The translations under genes and the position numbers were made by a program. Positions 42,903-51,229 of a stretch of DNA of 64,000 nt are shown piece by piece. The notes under the pieces were generated by a model. It was not told the DNA's origin, did not search any database, and saw only the letters and a list, made by a program, of their open reading frames with translations. How positions within the stretch are numbered: position 1 is the first letter of the stretch; every line of letters starts with the position of its first letter. Source of the DNA: Paenibacillus sp. MMS18-CY102 (GTDB taxonomy: Bacteria; Bacillota; Bacilli; Paenibacillales; Paenibacillaceae); assembly GCF_009789195.1 (NCBI RefSeq), contig NZ_WSTC01000019.1, forward strand, positions 48,011 through 112,010. The letters are read 5' to 3'.

Positions 42903-43826
42903 ATGATTGTGATATCAGGCCGTTATCGTGCGGTAGCTACCGCTTCCTGTATTGTCATGCTTCTCGTCCTGCTCGCGGGTGCACTCGTTACGAATACCGA
43001 TTCTGGCCGCGGATGTGGGGATGATTGGCCGCTATGCAATGGCCAATTCGTTCCAGCTTACACGCTGGAGTCGCTGATTGAGTATTCACACCGCTTGATT
43101 AGCGGAATGGCAGGCATATTGACGTTAGTTACGTTCTTGTACGCATTGATTCATAAACAGCATAAAGAACCTTTATTCTATGCGAGTACAGCGCTTGCCT
43201 TAACCGTTGTACAAGCGTTGATGGGCGCTGCAGCGGTCATGTGGCCGCAATCGGATGCTGTCATGGCGATTCACTTCGGCATATCGCTTCTGGCTTTCGC
43301 AGCCACGCTGCTGCTCGTCGTGTGGATTCATCGATTCAATAAGGGCCGCGAAATGCTTGGCTCAGCATCGGCTGTGCCGAAGCGATTATACGGGCTGCTA
43401 GTGTTTACGGCGATTTACAGCTATTGTGTCGTGTACTTGGGCGCATTCATTCGCCATACTGATTCATCGGGCGGTTGTATCGGCTGGCCGCTGTGTAACG
43501 ATGAAATCGTTCCGAAGCTTGAAGGCGCTACTTTGCCAGTCTTCATTCACCGCATCGCAGCCGTTATTTTGTTCATTATTGTACTGTATCTGTTCTTGGC
43601 GATTCGCCGAATTGGTGCGGGCGGGCAAGCGCTTCGCGTGTCTAGCGCATGGACGCTTGGGCTCGTTATCGCACAGATCGGCAGCGGGGCATGGCTGACG
43701 TTAACGCTGACGAACGAAGATTGGTTCGTGTTCACAAGCCTGCTGCACAATTTGATCATATCGGGCTTGTTTACGATGATACTGGATATGGTGATACGCA
43801 GCTGGAGCGCAAGGCGGAGTGGTTAA
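42903..43826 (+). CDS. ctaA: Haem A synthase
   Basis: About 307 aa. The start is uncertain: ATG 42903 or GTG 42909 are chosen because a TATAAT at 42845-42850 would leave the earlier ATG at 42849 outside the transcript. Eight membrane helices in two halves. Each half has a Cys pair, GRGCGDDWPLCNG and GGCIGWPLCND, and haem-ligand histidines (EYSHRLISG, IHFGIS, FIHRIAAV, LLHNLIISG). It oxidises haem O to haem A for cytochrome aa3. It works after CtaB, encoded 14 kb upstream. Confidence 0.94.
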   Translation: MIVISGRYRAVATASCIVMLLVLLAGALVTNTDSGRGCGDDWPLCNGQFVPAYTLESLIEYSHRLISGMAGILTLVTFLYALIHKQHKEPLFYASTALALTVVQALMGAAAVMWPQSDAVMAIHFGISLLAFAATLLLVVWIHRFNKGREMLGSASAVPKRLYGLLVFTAIYSYCVVYLGAFIRHTDSSGGCIGWPLCNDEIVPKLEGATLPVFIHRIAAVILFIIVLYLFLAIRRIGAGGQALRVSSAWTLGLVIAQIGSGAWLTLTLTNEDWFVFTSLLHNLIISGLFTMILDMVIRSWSARRSG

Positions 43827-43862
43827 CGAATAGCTTAGTCACGCGACAGGAGGATGAATGCT

Positions 43863-44570
43863 GTGCTACGTATGATGTTTAGGGAACCGCCTCGCATCCC
43901 GGAAGGGCAGTTGGCTGAGGCGATCAATCAGATGTGGTCGTTTGCTGAACTCATGCAGCGCCATATTCAATCCGATGGCGATCCGGAGCATAAGCTGCGG
44001 AAGTATGAAATATGGACGCGTGGATTAATTGGCTCTATTGATGAGATGGAGCAGAGCTGCTATGCAGCTAACCGATTCGCAGAGAAGCTGACAGGCGTTG
44101 CCGTCCACGAGATGGCAGAAGAGGAACAGCTGGATTATCATCGTTATGTCTTTTTTGATAAAAACGGGTTTATTCGCATGTTCGCCTTGCTCGACAAGCT
44201 GGGGACACTGCTTAACAATGTGCTTGGGCTTGAGACAGAACGGATGAAGGCGCAGTTCTCCTATTTTACCGTACTCCGGAATATGCGGCTGAATAGAAAG
44301 CATCCTGCATTAGGGACGGCGCTTGATGAGATCAAGGAGCGTTACAAGGAGCCGATGAACCGGCTGCGCAAACGGCGCAACGTCGAAATTCATTACATGA
44401 ATTCCGAGCTACAGGATGATTTGCTCCAGAGCTATAATCAGAGCGGTGAAAAGCATAAGCTAGAGAATATTAGCATGCAGACAGAGGATCTAAGGTTAGG
44501 GCTTGAGCTCGTGCTTGAAGCGCTCCAGCTATCCTACCGGTATTGCTGCGAGCAATGGGGCTGCGAATAA
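43863..44570 (+). CDS. HEPN domain protein (Cthe_2314-like)
   Basis: 235 aa from GTG 43863, 9 nt after AGGAGG (the ATG at 43854 touches the SD). An all-helical protein. Near the C-terminal third it has RKRRNVEIHYMN, where R-N-V-E-I-H fits the HEPN R-X4-H ribonuclease motif. This, with FSYFTVLRNMRLNRKHP upstream, resembles the Cthe_2314 HEPN group. No MNT nucleotidyltransferase or antitoxin partner is adjacent: ctaA is upstream and a terminator follows. Confidence 0.65.
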   Translation: MLRMMFREPPRIPEGQLAEAINQMWSFAELMQRHIQSDGDPEHKLRKYEIWTRGLIGSIDEMEQSCYAANRFAEKLTGVAVHEMAEEEQLDYHRYVFFDKNGFIRMFALLDKLGTLLNNVLGLETERMKAQFSYFTVLRNMRLNRKHPALGTALDEIKERYKEPMNRLRKRRNVEIHYMNSELQDDLLQSYNQSGEKHKLENISMQTEDLRLGLELVLEALQLSYRYCCEQWGCE

Positions 44571-44590
44571 ATAAATCAAATGGTTTCAAA

Positions 44591-44646
44591 AAAAAGAGTC
44601 TTGTCTCATCAGCGGCTAAAGCCAGCTGTGGGACAAGACTCTTTGC
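44591..44646. terminator. Bidirectional terminator
   Basis: AAAGAGTCTTGTC and GGACAAGACTCTTT arms, flanked by an A-run and T-run, between convergent HEPN and NifU-like genes. Confidence 0.9.
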
Positions 44647-44678
44647 ATTATGCGTAGTTCTAATGCTGCGAAGGACGA

Positions 44679-44924
44679 TTAGAATACCTGTACAACCTCT
44701 TGTACGCCCTCTACTTCTTCGAGCAGTGCGCGTTCGATGCCAGCTTTCAACGTGATCGTCGAGCTTGGGCAGCTACCGCAAGCGCCTACCAGGCGGAGCT
44801 TTACGATGCCTTCCTCCACGTCTACCAGCTCAACGTCACCGCCGTCACGCTGAAGGAACGGGCGCAGTTTATCGAGTACGTCCAATACCTCGTCGTACAT
44901 CGTCGATTGGTTAGTTTCGCTCAT
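44679..44924 (-). CDS. NifU-like Fe-S scaffold/carrier protein (YutI)
   Basis: 81 aa from ATG 44924 (AAGGAG, 9 nt). It is the NifU C-terminal domain: [44 protein letters not shown], where CGSC is the cluster-binding CxxC. It should carry or assemble 4Fe-4S clusters in the cytoplasm. The order NifU-like, YuzB, YutJ is that of B. subtilis. Confidence 0.93.
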   Translation of the reverse strand: MSETNQSTMYDEVLDVLDKLRPFLQRDGGDVELVDVEEGIVKLRLVGACGSCPSSTITLKAGIERALLEEVEGVQEVVQVF

Positions 44925-45040
44925 TGCAATCAACTCCTTTCTCCCCTATTATAGTACAAAGCGATTCAAATGAAAATGGACCGGAACGTTCGTAAGGCCA
45001 ATTTCACTTTATTTTTTTTAGTAAATGGAGGTGTACCATA

Positions 45041-45313
45041 ATGCTGAAACCGATCATTGAGTTTTGTGCGAGCAACATGCATCACGGCACCGATCGGATC
45101 ATGAAGCGGCTAGAGGAAGACCCCGATTACGAGGTGATCGAGTACGGTTGTTTAGGCAACTGTGGAGAGTGTTACCTGTTTCCGTTCGCGCTCGTGGACG
45201 GGGAAATCGTAGCCGCCGAGTCGGCGGACCGGCTCTATGACGAGATCGTAAAGATGACGGGCGAGCAGCGCGCTCATCGCGAGGCGCTGGACAAGCTCAT
45301 CGATGATTTATAA
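45041..45313 (+). CDS. YuzB family protein (DUF1450)
   Basis: 90 aa. MLKPIIEFCASNMHHGTDRIMKRLEEDPDYEVIEYGCLGNCGECYLFPFALVDGEIV contains the family's Cys positions (FCASN, GCLGNCGEC), similar in spacing to a thioredoxin-like ferredoxin. Function unknown; the Cys set suggests redox or Fe-S binding. It is divergent from the NifU-like gene and convergent with the YutJ-like flavoprotein. Confidence 0.9.
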   Translation: MLKPIIEFCASNMHHGTDRIMKRLEEDPDYEVIEYGCLGNCGECYLFPFALVDGEIVAAESADRLYDEIVKMTGEQRAHREALDKLIDDL

Positions 45314-45338
45314 TAAGTGCTAAACGTAAAGCTAACCG

Positions 45339-46409
45339 TTAACCAATATGATGTTTGGACTTCCACAACACGCCTGTTTTGAGCATACGAGGCACCCGGC
45401 CCATTAGAGCGGTTTTGCCCATTAGGCCAAAGCCGGCTTTTTTGCCGAGGGAGCCCAGCATGCCTTTGAGCTTAATCTTGCCAAGCTTCGGCGTCTTGCC
45501 TTCCCAGATCGCATGGATAACATCGGCTACCTGCTTGCCTTGTGCGCCTGCAGCTTGGCCGCTTGGGGCATAAGGAAGTGAAGCGCAGTCGCCTACGATG
45601 TACACGTTTGTATGTTGAGGCAACTGATGGTATTCATTGATGATAAGCCGTCCTGATGGGTCTTTAGGCAAATCCATTCGCTGAACGAGCTCTACAGGCT
45701 GAATGCCTGCTGTCCATACTGTCTCGTCTGTGTAGATCGGGTCTGTGCAATTGCCGTCATAGAGCATGCCCGGCTCAACGCGCGTAAGCGAGACGTTGCC
45801 GCGCATCTCAACATCATGCTCACGGAACCAGTCCGCTACATAACCTTGCAGCTTCGCAGGGAACGCCGACAGAATGCTTGGTCCCCGGTCCAGAATACGG
45901 ATGTTCAAGTCTCCCCGGCTTTCGCGCAGCTCTGCAGCAACTTCCACGCCGCTAAGGCCGCCCCCGACGATCGTCACTTGGCCATTAGGCTTTACGTCAT
46001 TGAGCAATTGGTACGTTTTGCGTGTAGCAGAGAACGTTTGAATGCTGCATGCGTACTCCTCGGCGCCTATGATGCCATGGAACTTGTCGGTACAGCCTAA
46101 TGCGATAACAAGATCGTCGTAAGCAATTTCTCCGCCGTCGCCTTCCATAATGACAACTTGGCGAGCCAGATCAACATCTTGAACTTCTCCATAAGTAAGC
46201 AGAAGCCGCGGATCGCGAGGGAAAGCTACACGAACCTCAAGGTCGCTTACCGTGCCTGCCGCTAGCGCGTAATATTCCGTTTTTAACCCTTGAAACGGCA
46301 TCCGGTCGATCAACGTAATAATGGTGTCGCTCGGAACGCCATGTTCAATTAACTGATTGGCAACGGCCTGGCCACCATAGCCGCCGCCCAAAATCACAAC
46401 TCGTTTCAT
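45339..46409 (-). CDS. NADH dehydrogenase-like flavoprotein (YutJ)
   Basis: 356 aa from ATG 46409. FAD site VVILGGGYGGQAVANQLIEHG, second dinucleotide site VTIVGGGLSGVEVAAELRE, and FAD-binding NVYIVGDCASLPYA identify a type II NADH dehydrogenase-like pyridine nucleotide oxidoreductase. Paralogous to the protein at 56191. It lacks an obvious C-terminal membrane helix; the electron acceptor is unknown. Neighbours match B. subtilis yuzB-yutJ. Confidence 0.87.
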   Translation of the reverse strand: MKRVVILGGGYGGQAVANQLIEHGVPSDTIITLIDRMPFQGLKTEYYALAAGTVSDLEVRVAFPRDPRLLLTYGEVQDVDLARQVVIMEGDGGEIAYDDLVIALGCTDKFHGIIGAEEYACSIQTFSATRKTYQLLNDVKPNGQVTIVGGGLSGVEVAAELRESRGDLNIRILDRGPSILSAFPAKLQGYVADWFREHDVEMRGNVSLTRVEPGMLYDGNCTDPIYTDETVWTAGIQPVELVQRMDLPKDPSGRLIINEYHQLPQHTNVYIVGDCASLPYAPSGQAAGAQGKQVADVIHAIWEGKTPKLGKIKLKGMLGSLGKKAGFGLMGKTALMGRVPRMLKTGVLWKSKHHIG

Positions 46410-46508
46410 AATATGCACCCATTCCCATATCCCGTGTTGTACCCATTAGTCTGTCCTGCTGCTTGCTTGCCCATGAATCCAAAATAATAGAAAAACGTGA
46501 AACGGCGG

Positions 46509-47612
46509 TTAGTCGTAGACGCGAATTTCGTTGTACAGCGTGTCGCGTTCGATCGCGATGCGCCCTGCGCCTTTTACAAGCCAGACGAGCTCGTCGCGAG
46601 TAATGCCTTCTGGCGTCAATGCGCCTGCGGCATGGCTGATGCGCTCCTTCACCATCGTGCCGTGCACGTCGTTCGCGCCCATGGCGAGCGCTACTTGCGT
46701 CAGTTGGAGGCCGATGTTAATGAAGTAAGCTTTGATATGCTGGAAGTTATCCAACATGAGGCGGCTAATCGCAATCGTCTTCAGATCCTCGAATGCCGAA
46801 TTGCGGCGCTTAATGCTCGCTTTCGGGCTGATCGGCTGCATCGACAGCGGGATAAATACGAGGAACCCGTTCGTCTCGTCCTGCAGCTCGCGAATTTGGA
46901 TCATATGGTTGATGCGGTCTTCCTTGCTTTCGACGGAGCCGTAGAGCATCGTCGTGTGCGTTTTGAGGCCGAGCTGATGGGCAGCACGATGCACTTGCAG
47001 GTACTGGCTAACATCAGCCTTCGTTACCTTCATTTTCTTGCGGTATTGGTCAGACAAAATCTCGGCGCCGCCGCCCGTAAGGGAAGCTAAGCCAGCCTTG
47101 ATCAGTTCCTGCAGCACTTCCGTGTAAGAGAGGCCGCTAATCCGCGAGAAGAAGTCGATCTCTGCCGCCGTATAAGCTTTCAGCGTGACGTCCGGATAAC
47201 GTTCCTTCAGCGCTTTGAGCGAATCGACATAATATTGGAACGGAACGTTCGGATTATGTCCGCCTACGATATGGAACTCGCGTACGCCTGGGTGGAAATG
47301 CTGGTCCACATATTCGATCATTTGCTGGCCGGACAGTGTGTAGGAGCCCTCTTGCCCTTCATCCTTACGGAAGTTACAGAAAGCGCAGTGCGCCTCGCAC
47401 ACATTCGTAAAGTAAAGGCTCATGTTCTCGATGAAATACACTTTGCGGCCATTTTTGCGCATATTGACCTCGTTCGCAAGTTGGCCAATTGTCAGCAGGT
47501 CATCGGAATTATACAAAAATACGCCATCCTCAAGCGTTAGACGCTCTCCGTTGTGTACTTTTTCCTTAATTTCCTGCATCCGCTTCAAATCGTTTGGTAG
47601 CGCAATGTTCAT
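46509..47612 (-). CDS. mqnE: Aminofutalosine synthase MqnE (radical SAM)
   Basis: 367 aa from ATG 47612 (GAGGGAAA upstream). Radical SAM cluster motif CEAHCAFC in LYFTNVCEAHCAFCNFRKDEG (CxxxCxxC), then EFHIVGGHNPN, GLASLTGGGAEILSD and KTHTTMLYGSVESKEDR. These match MqnE of the futalosine menaquinone pathway rather than MqnC. It joins SAM-derived adenosine to the chorismate-derived enolpyruvate product to give aminofutalosine. Other mqn genes are not in the window. Confidence 0.88.
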   Translation of the reverse strand: MNIALPNDLKRMQEIKEKVHNGERLTLEDGVFLYNSDDLLTIGQLANEVNMRKNGRKVYFIENMSLYFTNVCEAHCAFCNFRKDEGQEGSYTLSGQQMIEYVDQHFHPGVREFHIVGGHNPNVPFQYYVDSLKALKERYPDVTLKAYTAAEIDFFSRISGLSYTEVLQELIKAGLASLTGGGAEILSDQYRKKMKVTKADVSQYLQVHRAAHQLGLKTHTTMLYGSVESKEDRINHMIQIRELQDETNGFLVFIPLSMQPISPKASIKRRNSAFEDLKTIAISRLMLDNFQHIKAYFINIGLQLTQVALAMGANDVHGTMVKERISHAAGALTPEGITRDELVWLVKGAGRIAIERDTLYNEIRVYD

Positions 47613-48015
47613 TGCCGTTTCCCTCGCTTTCCATTGCTTAAGTCTATGCTCGTCGGCAGGCGGCCGGCTGCTCAGCAGCAAGGAAACCACGCGATAAAGG
47701 CATTCCAACGGAATGCCTGCCGATGCTGTGCCGTATGCCTTATTGTATGTTGGCGACGCCGCAGCAAATCAGGCTTGGCCAAAGTTTGTGAAAAAAAGAA
47801 CTTGGTCATCCCAAAAAAACAACTCTATTCATTATAAACCTGTCGGGAAGGAGCGGCAACCACAAAAGTAAGCAAGGTGCAAGATGGCAAGGAAGGGAAT
47901 GCTGGCTATGGCATTCTTGTCCGGCAAAGGGCGTTCGGCCCCTTGAGGGGACGGGATAAAGGGAGTATACTAAGGGCAAATGAATCGCATGTTTGAACTT
48001 GAAGGAGGGTTTGCC
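47613..48015. other. Intergenic region upstream of mqnE and the IscA-like gene
   Basis: About 400 bp without a recognised gene. It has a short perfect hairpin GGCATTCC-AAC-GGAATGCC (47699-47717) in the mqnE leader region, and a sigma-A promoter for the IscA-like gene at 47943-47971. Confidence 0.5.
47943..47971 (+). promoter_or_regulatory. Sigma-A promoter of the IscA-like gene
   Basis: TTGAGG (47943-47948), 17 bp, TATACT (47966-47971), 45 bp before the GTG start. Confidence 0.7.
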
Positions 48016-48375
48016 GTGATTAAAGTAAGCGATACGGCTGTCGATAAAATCAAAGAAATGCTTGAAGCAGAGGAAACGCCGAATATGTTCCTGCGCGTAG
48101 GCGTTAAGGAAGGCGGCTGCAGTGGCTTCTCCTACGGTATGGGCTTCGACGATGAGCGCCATGAAGGCGACCAAGAGCTTGACGCGAACGGGCTTAAAGT
48201 AGTTGTTGACGGCGATAGCGTGAAGTACCTTAACGGGCTTGAAATCGATTGGAAAGACGCAGCAATGGGCGGCGGCTTCACGATCAACAATCCTAACGCA
48301 ACTGCTACATGCGGCTGCGGTTCGAGCTTCCGTACAGCGACAGAAGCGGGGAATCCTGCGGCTGAGCCTTGCTAA
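48016..48375 (+). CDS. HesB/IscA family A-type Fe-S carrier
   Basis: 119 aa from GTG 48016 with AAGGAGGG 6 nt upstream. VIKVSDTAVDKIKEMLEAEE, then FLRVGVKEGGCSGFSYGM, and the C-terminal NPNATATCGCGSSF give the three conserved cysteines of A-type carriers. It delivers Fe-S clusters to apo-enzymes; the closest B. subtilis counterpart is YutM. Followed by a terminator and a gene fragment. Confidence 0.93.
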   Translation: MIKVSDTAVDKIKEMLEAEETPNMFLRVGVKEGGCSGFSYGMGFDDERHEGDQELDANGLKVVVDGDSVKYLNGLEIDWKDAAMGGGFTINNPNATATCGCGSSFRTATEAGNPAAEPC

Positions 48376-48396
48376 GGGAATTGGAATAAGCATATG

Positions 48397-48446
48397 GAAA
48401 GCCTTTGGAGGCATGACGGTGACGTTATGCAATCCAAAGGCTTTTT
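48397..48446 (+). terminator. Terminator of the IscA-like gene
   Basis: AAAGCCTTTGGA pairs with TCCAAAGGCTTTTT, with inner GGCATGACG/CGTTATGC pairing. Confidence 0.87.
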
Positions 48447-48466
48447 GTTTACTGGAGTATGAGCGC

Positions 48467-48679
48467 ATGATCGGCCTCAAACTTCATGAGGAACTTGATG
48501 AATTTGATACTGTTGATGCGAATCAGAAGGTAGAGGAACTTGCGGACTTGGTTGAAGTCATTTATGCCTATCTAATTTATAAAGGCGTGAGCATCGAGGA
48601 GTTCGAGCGGATACGTTTGAATAAGCTAGATCGTCGTGGAGGGTTTCAAAAACGGTTCATGCTTGGGGCAGTTACATAG
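48467..48679 (+). pseudogene. N-terminally truncated MazG-like NTP pyrophosphohydrolase remnant
   Basis: The C-terminal part of a small phosphoribosyl-ATP-pyrophosphohydrolase-like protein is intact: YERMIGLKLHEELDEFDTV, VEELADLVEVIYAYLIYKGV and RLNKLDRRGGFQKRF. The usual start of these 100-aa proteins (YNKLVRDKIPEII and following) is absent. The homology begins right after the IscA-gene terminator, so the 5' third has been lost. An ATG at 48467 with GGAG 8 nt upstream could still give a 70-aa product. Confidence 0.65.
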
Positions 48680-48784
48680 TTAATTAATCGTTGTCATCAG
48701 ATGTTGCTAAAGATATACTGAATATCAAACAACTAGAATAATTAGACGGATTATACATTTGAGTGATCATAGAGAGGGCGTGTG

Positions 48785-49225
48785 ATGGTGGAAGAAGCAA
48801 ACAAGAATTTAGAACTAATCAGCAAATTTTTCGAATGTTATGGAAGCGGGGATTTGGAAACGATGAAACGCGAGATTTTGGCTGAGGATGTCACTTGGAT
48901 TATTCCTGGCCATCATCCGCTGGCTGGCGTGAAGAAGGGAGCGGATGAGATCGTTAATTATTTTGCGACGATTGCGAAAGCGAACTTCAAAGCTGAAGTG
49001 GTTTCACTTTCTGCCAGCGAGCATCATGTTGTGGATGTGCACCGCGGCTGGGGCGAGTACGGCGAGCATAAAGTGGATATGAACTGGGTGCTGGTGTACA
49101 CGATTGAGAATGGCCGGATTAAATCCGCCCAGAATTTTGCAGCAGACCAGCATGTTGCAGACCAATTCTTCTGGAACGTTTGGGGAGAAGAGCTGAAGCC
49201 TGTTCCGGATCGGCTGAGGGATTAA
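48785..49225 (+). CDS. NTF2-like (SnoaL/ketosteroid isomerase-like) protein
   Basis: 146 aa, with GAGAGGG upstream. A cone-shaped alpha+beta fold is indicated by NLELISKFFECYGSGDLETMKREILAEDVTWIIPGHHPLAGVKKGADEIVNYF, then a strand-rich second half with WVLVYTIENGRIKSAQNFAAD. SnoaL-like proteins have varied roles, and no substrate can be named. Single gene ending in its own terminator. Confidence 0.85.
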   Translation: MVEEANKNLELISKFFECYGSGDLETMKREILAEDVTWIIPGHHPLAGVKKGADEIVNYFATIAKANFKAEVVSLSASEHHVVDVHRGWGEYGEHKVDMNWVLVYTIENGRIKSAQNFAADQHVADQFFWNVWGEELKPVPDRLRD

Positions 49226-49240
49226 TTAATTGAATCTTTA

Positions 49241-49278
49241 ACCTGCCGGGCAAGTGGAAGTGCACGCGGCAGGTTTTT
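49241..49278 (+). terminator. Terminator
   Basis: ACCTGCCG and CGGCAGGT arms followed by TTTTT, after the NTF2-like gene. Confidence 0.85.
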
Positions 49279-49313
49279 ATATTTGTATTTATTTATATAG
49301 GTAAGGTGAAATA

Positions 49314-49907
49314 ATGGTTCAGACAAGGTTAGGGGTAACGGCATGCATCGTTATGTTGGTATTGGCGGCATGCCACAATGGTTCGAACGATGTCGGCTAT
49401 TCAAAACAAGCTATACACCAAATTGATCCCATCGTTGAATTTCAACGGGAAGTTATTCCTATTGTGGAGGATGTTTTGGCAAAGCAGTTCCCAGTTGATA
49501 ATGCTAAGAATGACGCATTTTTGGAGCAAGGAACCTTGTATTTTGATAACAAGGATATAAGAAATTTGAAAGTCGTATTGTTGATCGATCAACCAGATAC
49601 GCAAGAAATGAAAGCATTTCGAAAGGAACTTGAACAAAAGCTTGAAGATAAGGTGATATTCAAGAAAGCGAAGCATAATCCTAAATTTTTAAGCGAATTG
49701 GCTAAGGAAATTGCTATTGATGTTACTGTACTCGTCGGGAAAGGGAAGTTGTCAACGGTTTACTATAATATAAGTGATGAATGCATCGATATCGAAGCGA
49801 AATTAACGGATGCCCAGATCGAGCATTTGATTGGCAAGTACGGATCTGATTATTTACGAATAACAAATAAAGAGCCAGCACCTGGCATTTTATTGGATGA
49901 GTTCTAA
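49314..49907 (+). CDS. Hypothetical lipoprotein
   Basis: 197 aa. A lipoprotein signal ends VLVLAACHNG (lipobox LAAC, Cys 20). The mature part has a helix-rich FQREVIPIVEDVLAKQF, an alternating LKVVLLIDQPD, KAFRKELEQKLEDKV and FLSELAKEIAIDVTVLVGKG, resembling small surface lipoproteins of unknown role. It is clearly more AT-rich than neighbouring genes, which may indicate transfer. No partner genes. Confidence 0.7.
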   Translation: MVQTRLGVTACIVMLVLAACHNGSNDVGYSKQAIHQIDPIVEFQREVIPIVEDVLAKQFPVDNAKNDAFLEQGTLYFDNKDIRNLKVVLLIDQPDTQEMKAFRKELEQKLEDKVIFKKAKHNPKFLSELAKEIAIDVTVLVGKGKLSTVYYNISDECIDIEAKLTDAQIEHLIGKYGSDYLRITNKEPAPGILLDEF

Positions 49908-49979
49908 TTTCCATTTACTTGCTGCTTTTCTCCTGATCTGTTATCATTTTGATTACAGTATTGAAGGAGGCGGTTATTT

Positions 49980-50522
49980 ATGGAAACGATCCAAGTATTA
50001 GCAATCTCGGGAAGCCTTCGGCAGAAGTCATCGAACTCGGCTTTAATGCAGGCTATTATTGATCGGGCACCGGAAAATATGAGCTTCAACGTCTACAGCG
50101 GGATAGGAGAGCTGCCGCATTTTAACCCGGATATTGATCTGGATGAAGGCCCTGAATCTGTCCAAAATTTGCGCCTGCAGCTCAAACAAGCAGACGCTGT
50201 GCTCATTTGCTCTCCCGAATATGGCAATGGCGTACCTGGTTCATTAAAGAATGCACTTGATTGGATCGTCTCTTCAGGGGAGTTTGTCAATAAGCGGACG
50301 GCGGTAATTACGGCTTCCCCTACGCCAATGGGCGGGGACAAGGCATTCGCTTCGTTGTTGCTAACGCTGCGCATGATTAATGCGATCATTGTAGAAGAGG
50401 CTTCCATTATGATTCCGCAGATTTCGCTTAAGCTTAATCAACAGGGTGAAATCACAAGCGAGGAGCTGCAACAGCAGATTGCAACGGCATTAGAGGCACT
50501 TGCACAAGCGGCAGGGGAGTAG
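49980..50522 (+). CDS. NADPH-dependent FMN reductase family protein
   Basis: 180 aa, SD GAAGGAGG. Flavodoxin-like fold: VLAISGSLRQKSSNSALMQAII is the phosphate-binding loop for FMN, and ADAVLICSPEYGNGVPGSLKNALDWIVSS is the diagnostic SPEYxxxxPGxLKNAxDW block. It transfers electrons from NAD(P)H to FMN, quinones, azo compounds or chromate; the natural substrate is unknown. Confidence 0.92.
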   Translation: METIQVLAISGSLRQKSSNSALMQAIIDRAPENMSFNVYSGIGELPHFNPDIDLDEGPESVQNLRLQLKQADAVLICSPEYGNGVPGSLKNALDWIVSSGEFVNKRTAVITASPTPMGGDKAFASLLLTLRMINAIIVEEASIMIPQISLKLNQQGEITSEELQQQIATALEALAQAAGE

Positions 50523-50570
50523 TGGTGAGGGAAGAACACCGTATATAAGAACACCTATAAGCAACAACAC

Positions 50571-50804
50571 AAATAAAGAGGCCCTCGCGGGCCTCCTGAC
50601 GGTGGTTTGATTGACTGGTTTCATCAAATTAAACACTACGCATTTGTTAGCTTTCATGGGCACGCTTGTTAGCGTGTGTGACTAGAGTAAATACTCTGCG
50701 GCACAACCCCTCGCTTCCTTGGCTTCGTGACAATTAAATGCTTCCCGTGTTCCCTGTACCCTTTAGTGAGTCCAATGGAGCCACACCTCTCATTCGCACC
50801 GTCC
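50571..50804 (-). ncRNA. Structured RNA gene, copy 1, forespore-type promoter
   Basis: A minus-strand RNA of about 234 nt. The 5' GACGGTG (50803-50797) pairs perfectly with the 3' CACCGTC (50604-50598), closing a 206-nt domain. Inside are hairpins AGAGT-ATTT-ACTCT and CACGCT-AACA-AGCGTG and an unpaired-looking conserved stretch GAAGC-AAGGAAGCGAGGGG. A terminator, GAGGCCC-GCGA-GGGCCTC then TTTATTT, ends it. A sigma-G-like promoter lies directly upstream. The homologous copy 2 (51.0-51.2 kb) has compensatory changes in these hairpins. The family is not recognised with certainty; the sporulation RNA CsfG and the raiA motif are candidates. Confidence 0.8.
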
Positions 50805-50808
50805 TTAG

Positions 50809-50838
50809 TATGATGCTCCGTTTACAATATCTTTATAC
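50809..50838 (-). promoter_or_regulatory. Sigma-G-like promoter of RNA copy 1
   Basis: On the minus strand GTATA (-35), exactly 18 bp, CATCATA (-10). The -10 ends 5 nt before the closing-stem base at 50803, so transcription would begin at the closing stem. Confidence 0.7.
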
Positions 50839-50989
50839 ATGGCACTTCCATAATTTTTGAACGGCCTGCTTATTTTATTATCCAACGGATCATCGCTTCT
50901 ATTTTTGTAGCAATAGGGGTGGCCGTATTGTTGTTGCCATATTGGCTCAGATAAGGGATAGCGTACGGTTTCCATGCACATTGGCATAC
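50839..50989. other. Spacer between the two RNA genes
   Basis: About 150 bp. Short minus-strand reading frames cross it, but they run into the RNA genes, lack good SD sites and match nothing I recognise. The spacer is not similar to the repeated RNA segments. Confidence 0.4.
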
Positions 50990-51225
50990 AAAAAAGGAAG
51001 CCTTTTTTAAGGGCTTCCTTTTGACGGTGGTTGATTGATTGAGTCTTCGAATGGAACACATCGCGTTTGTTAGCTTAACTTGGGCAACGCTTTTTCAAGC
51101 GTATGTGAATCAGAGATACTCTGCGACACAACCCCTCGCTTCCTTAGCTTCGTGACTTTTCTTCAGTCTCCTGCAGCCCTTGCACCGATTGGCTCAATGG
51201 AACTACACCTCTCTTCGCACCGTCC
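50990..51225 (-). ncRNA. Structured RNA gene, copy 2, forespore-type promoter
   Basis: A minus-strand RNA of about 236 nt, homologous to copy 1. Closing stem GACGGTG (51224-51218) with CACCGTC (51029-51023) encloses 202 nt. Conserved blocks shared with copy 1 are GAGAGGTGT, GTCACGAAGC, AAGGAAGCGAGGGGTTGTG, CGCAGAGTAT and AGCTAACAAA. Hairpins differ in sequence but keep pairing (CAGAG-TAT-CTCTG; ACGCTT-GAAA-AAGCGT). Terminator AAGGAAGCC-CTTAAAAAA-GGCTTCCTTTTTT. Its promoter has the same layout as copy 1. Confidence 0.8.
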
Positions 51226-51229
51226 TTAG

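Noticed and set aside
47806..48480. Long 224-codon minus-strand reading frame opposite the IscA-like gene
   Set aside because: It is a shadow of the GC-biased IscA codon pattern, crosses a terminator and has no recognisable domain.
50805..51061. Two overlapping minus-strand reading frames of 63 and 84 codons between and across the RNA genes
   Set aside because: They run through the 3' end and terminator of RNA copy 2, lack good SD sites and resemble no family; the structured RNA explanation is stronger.
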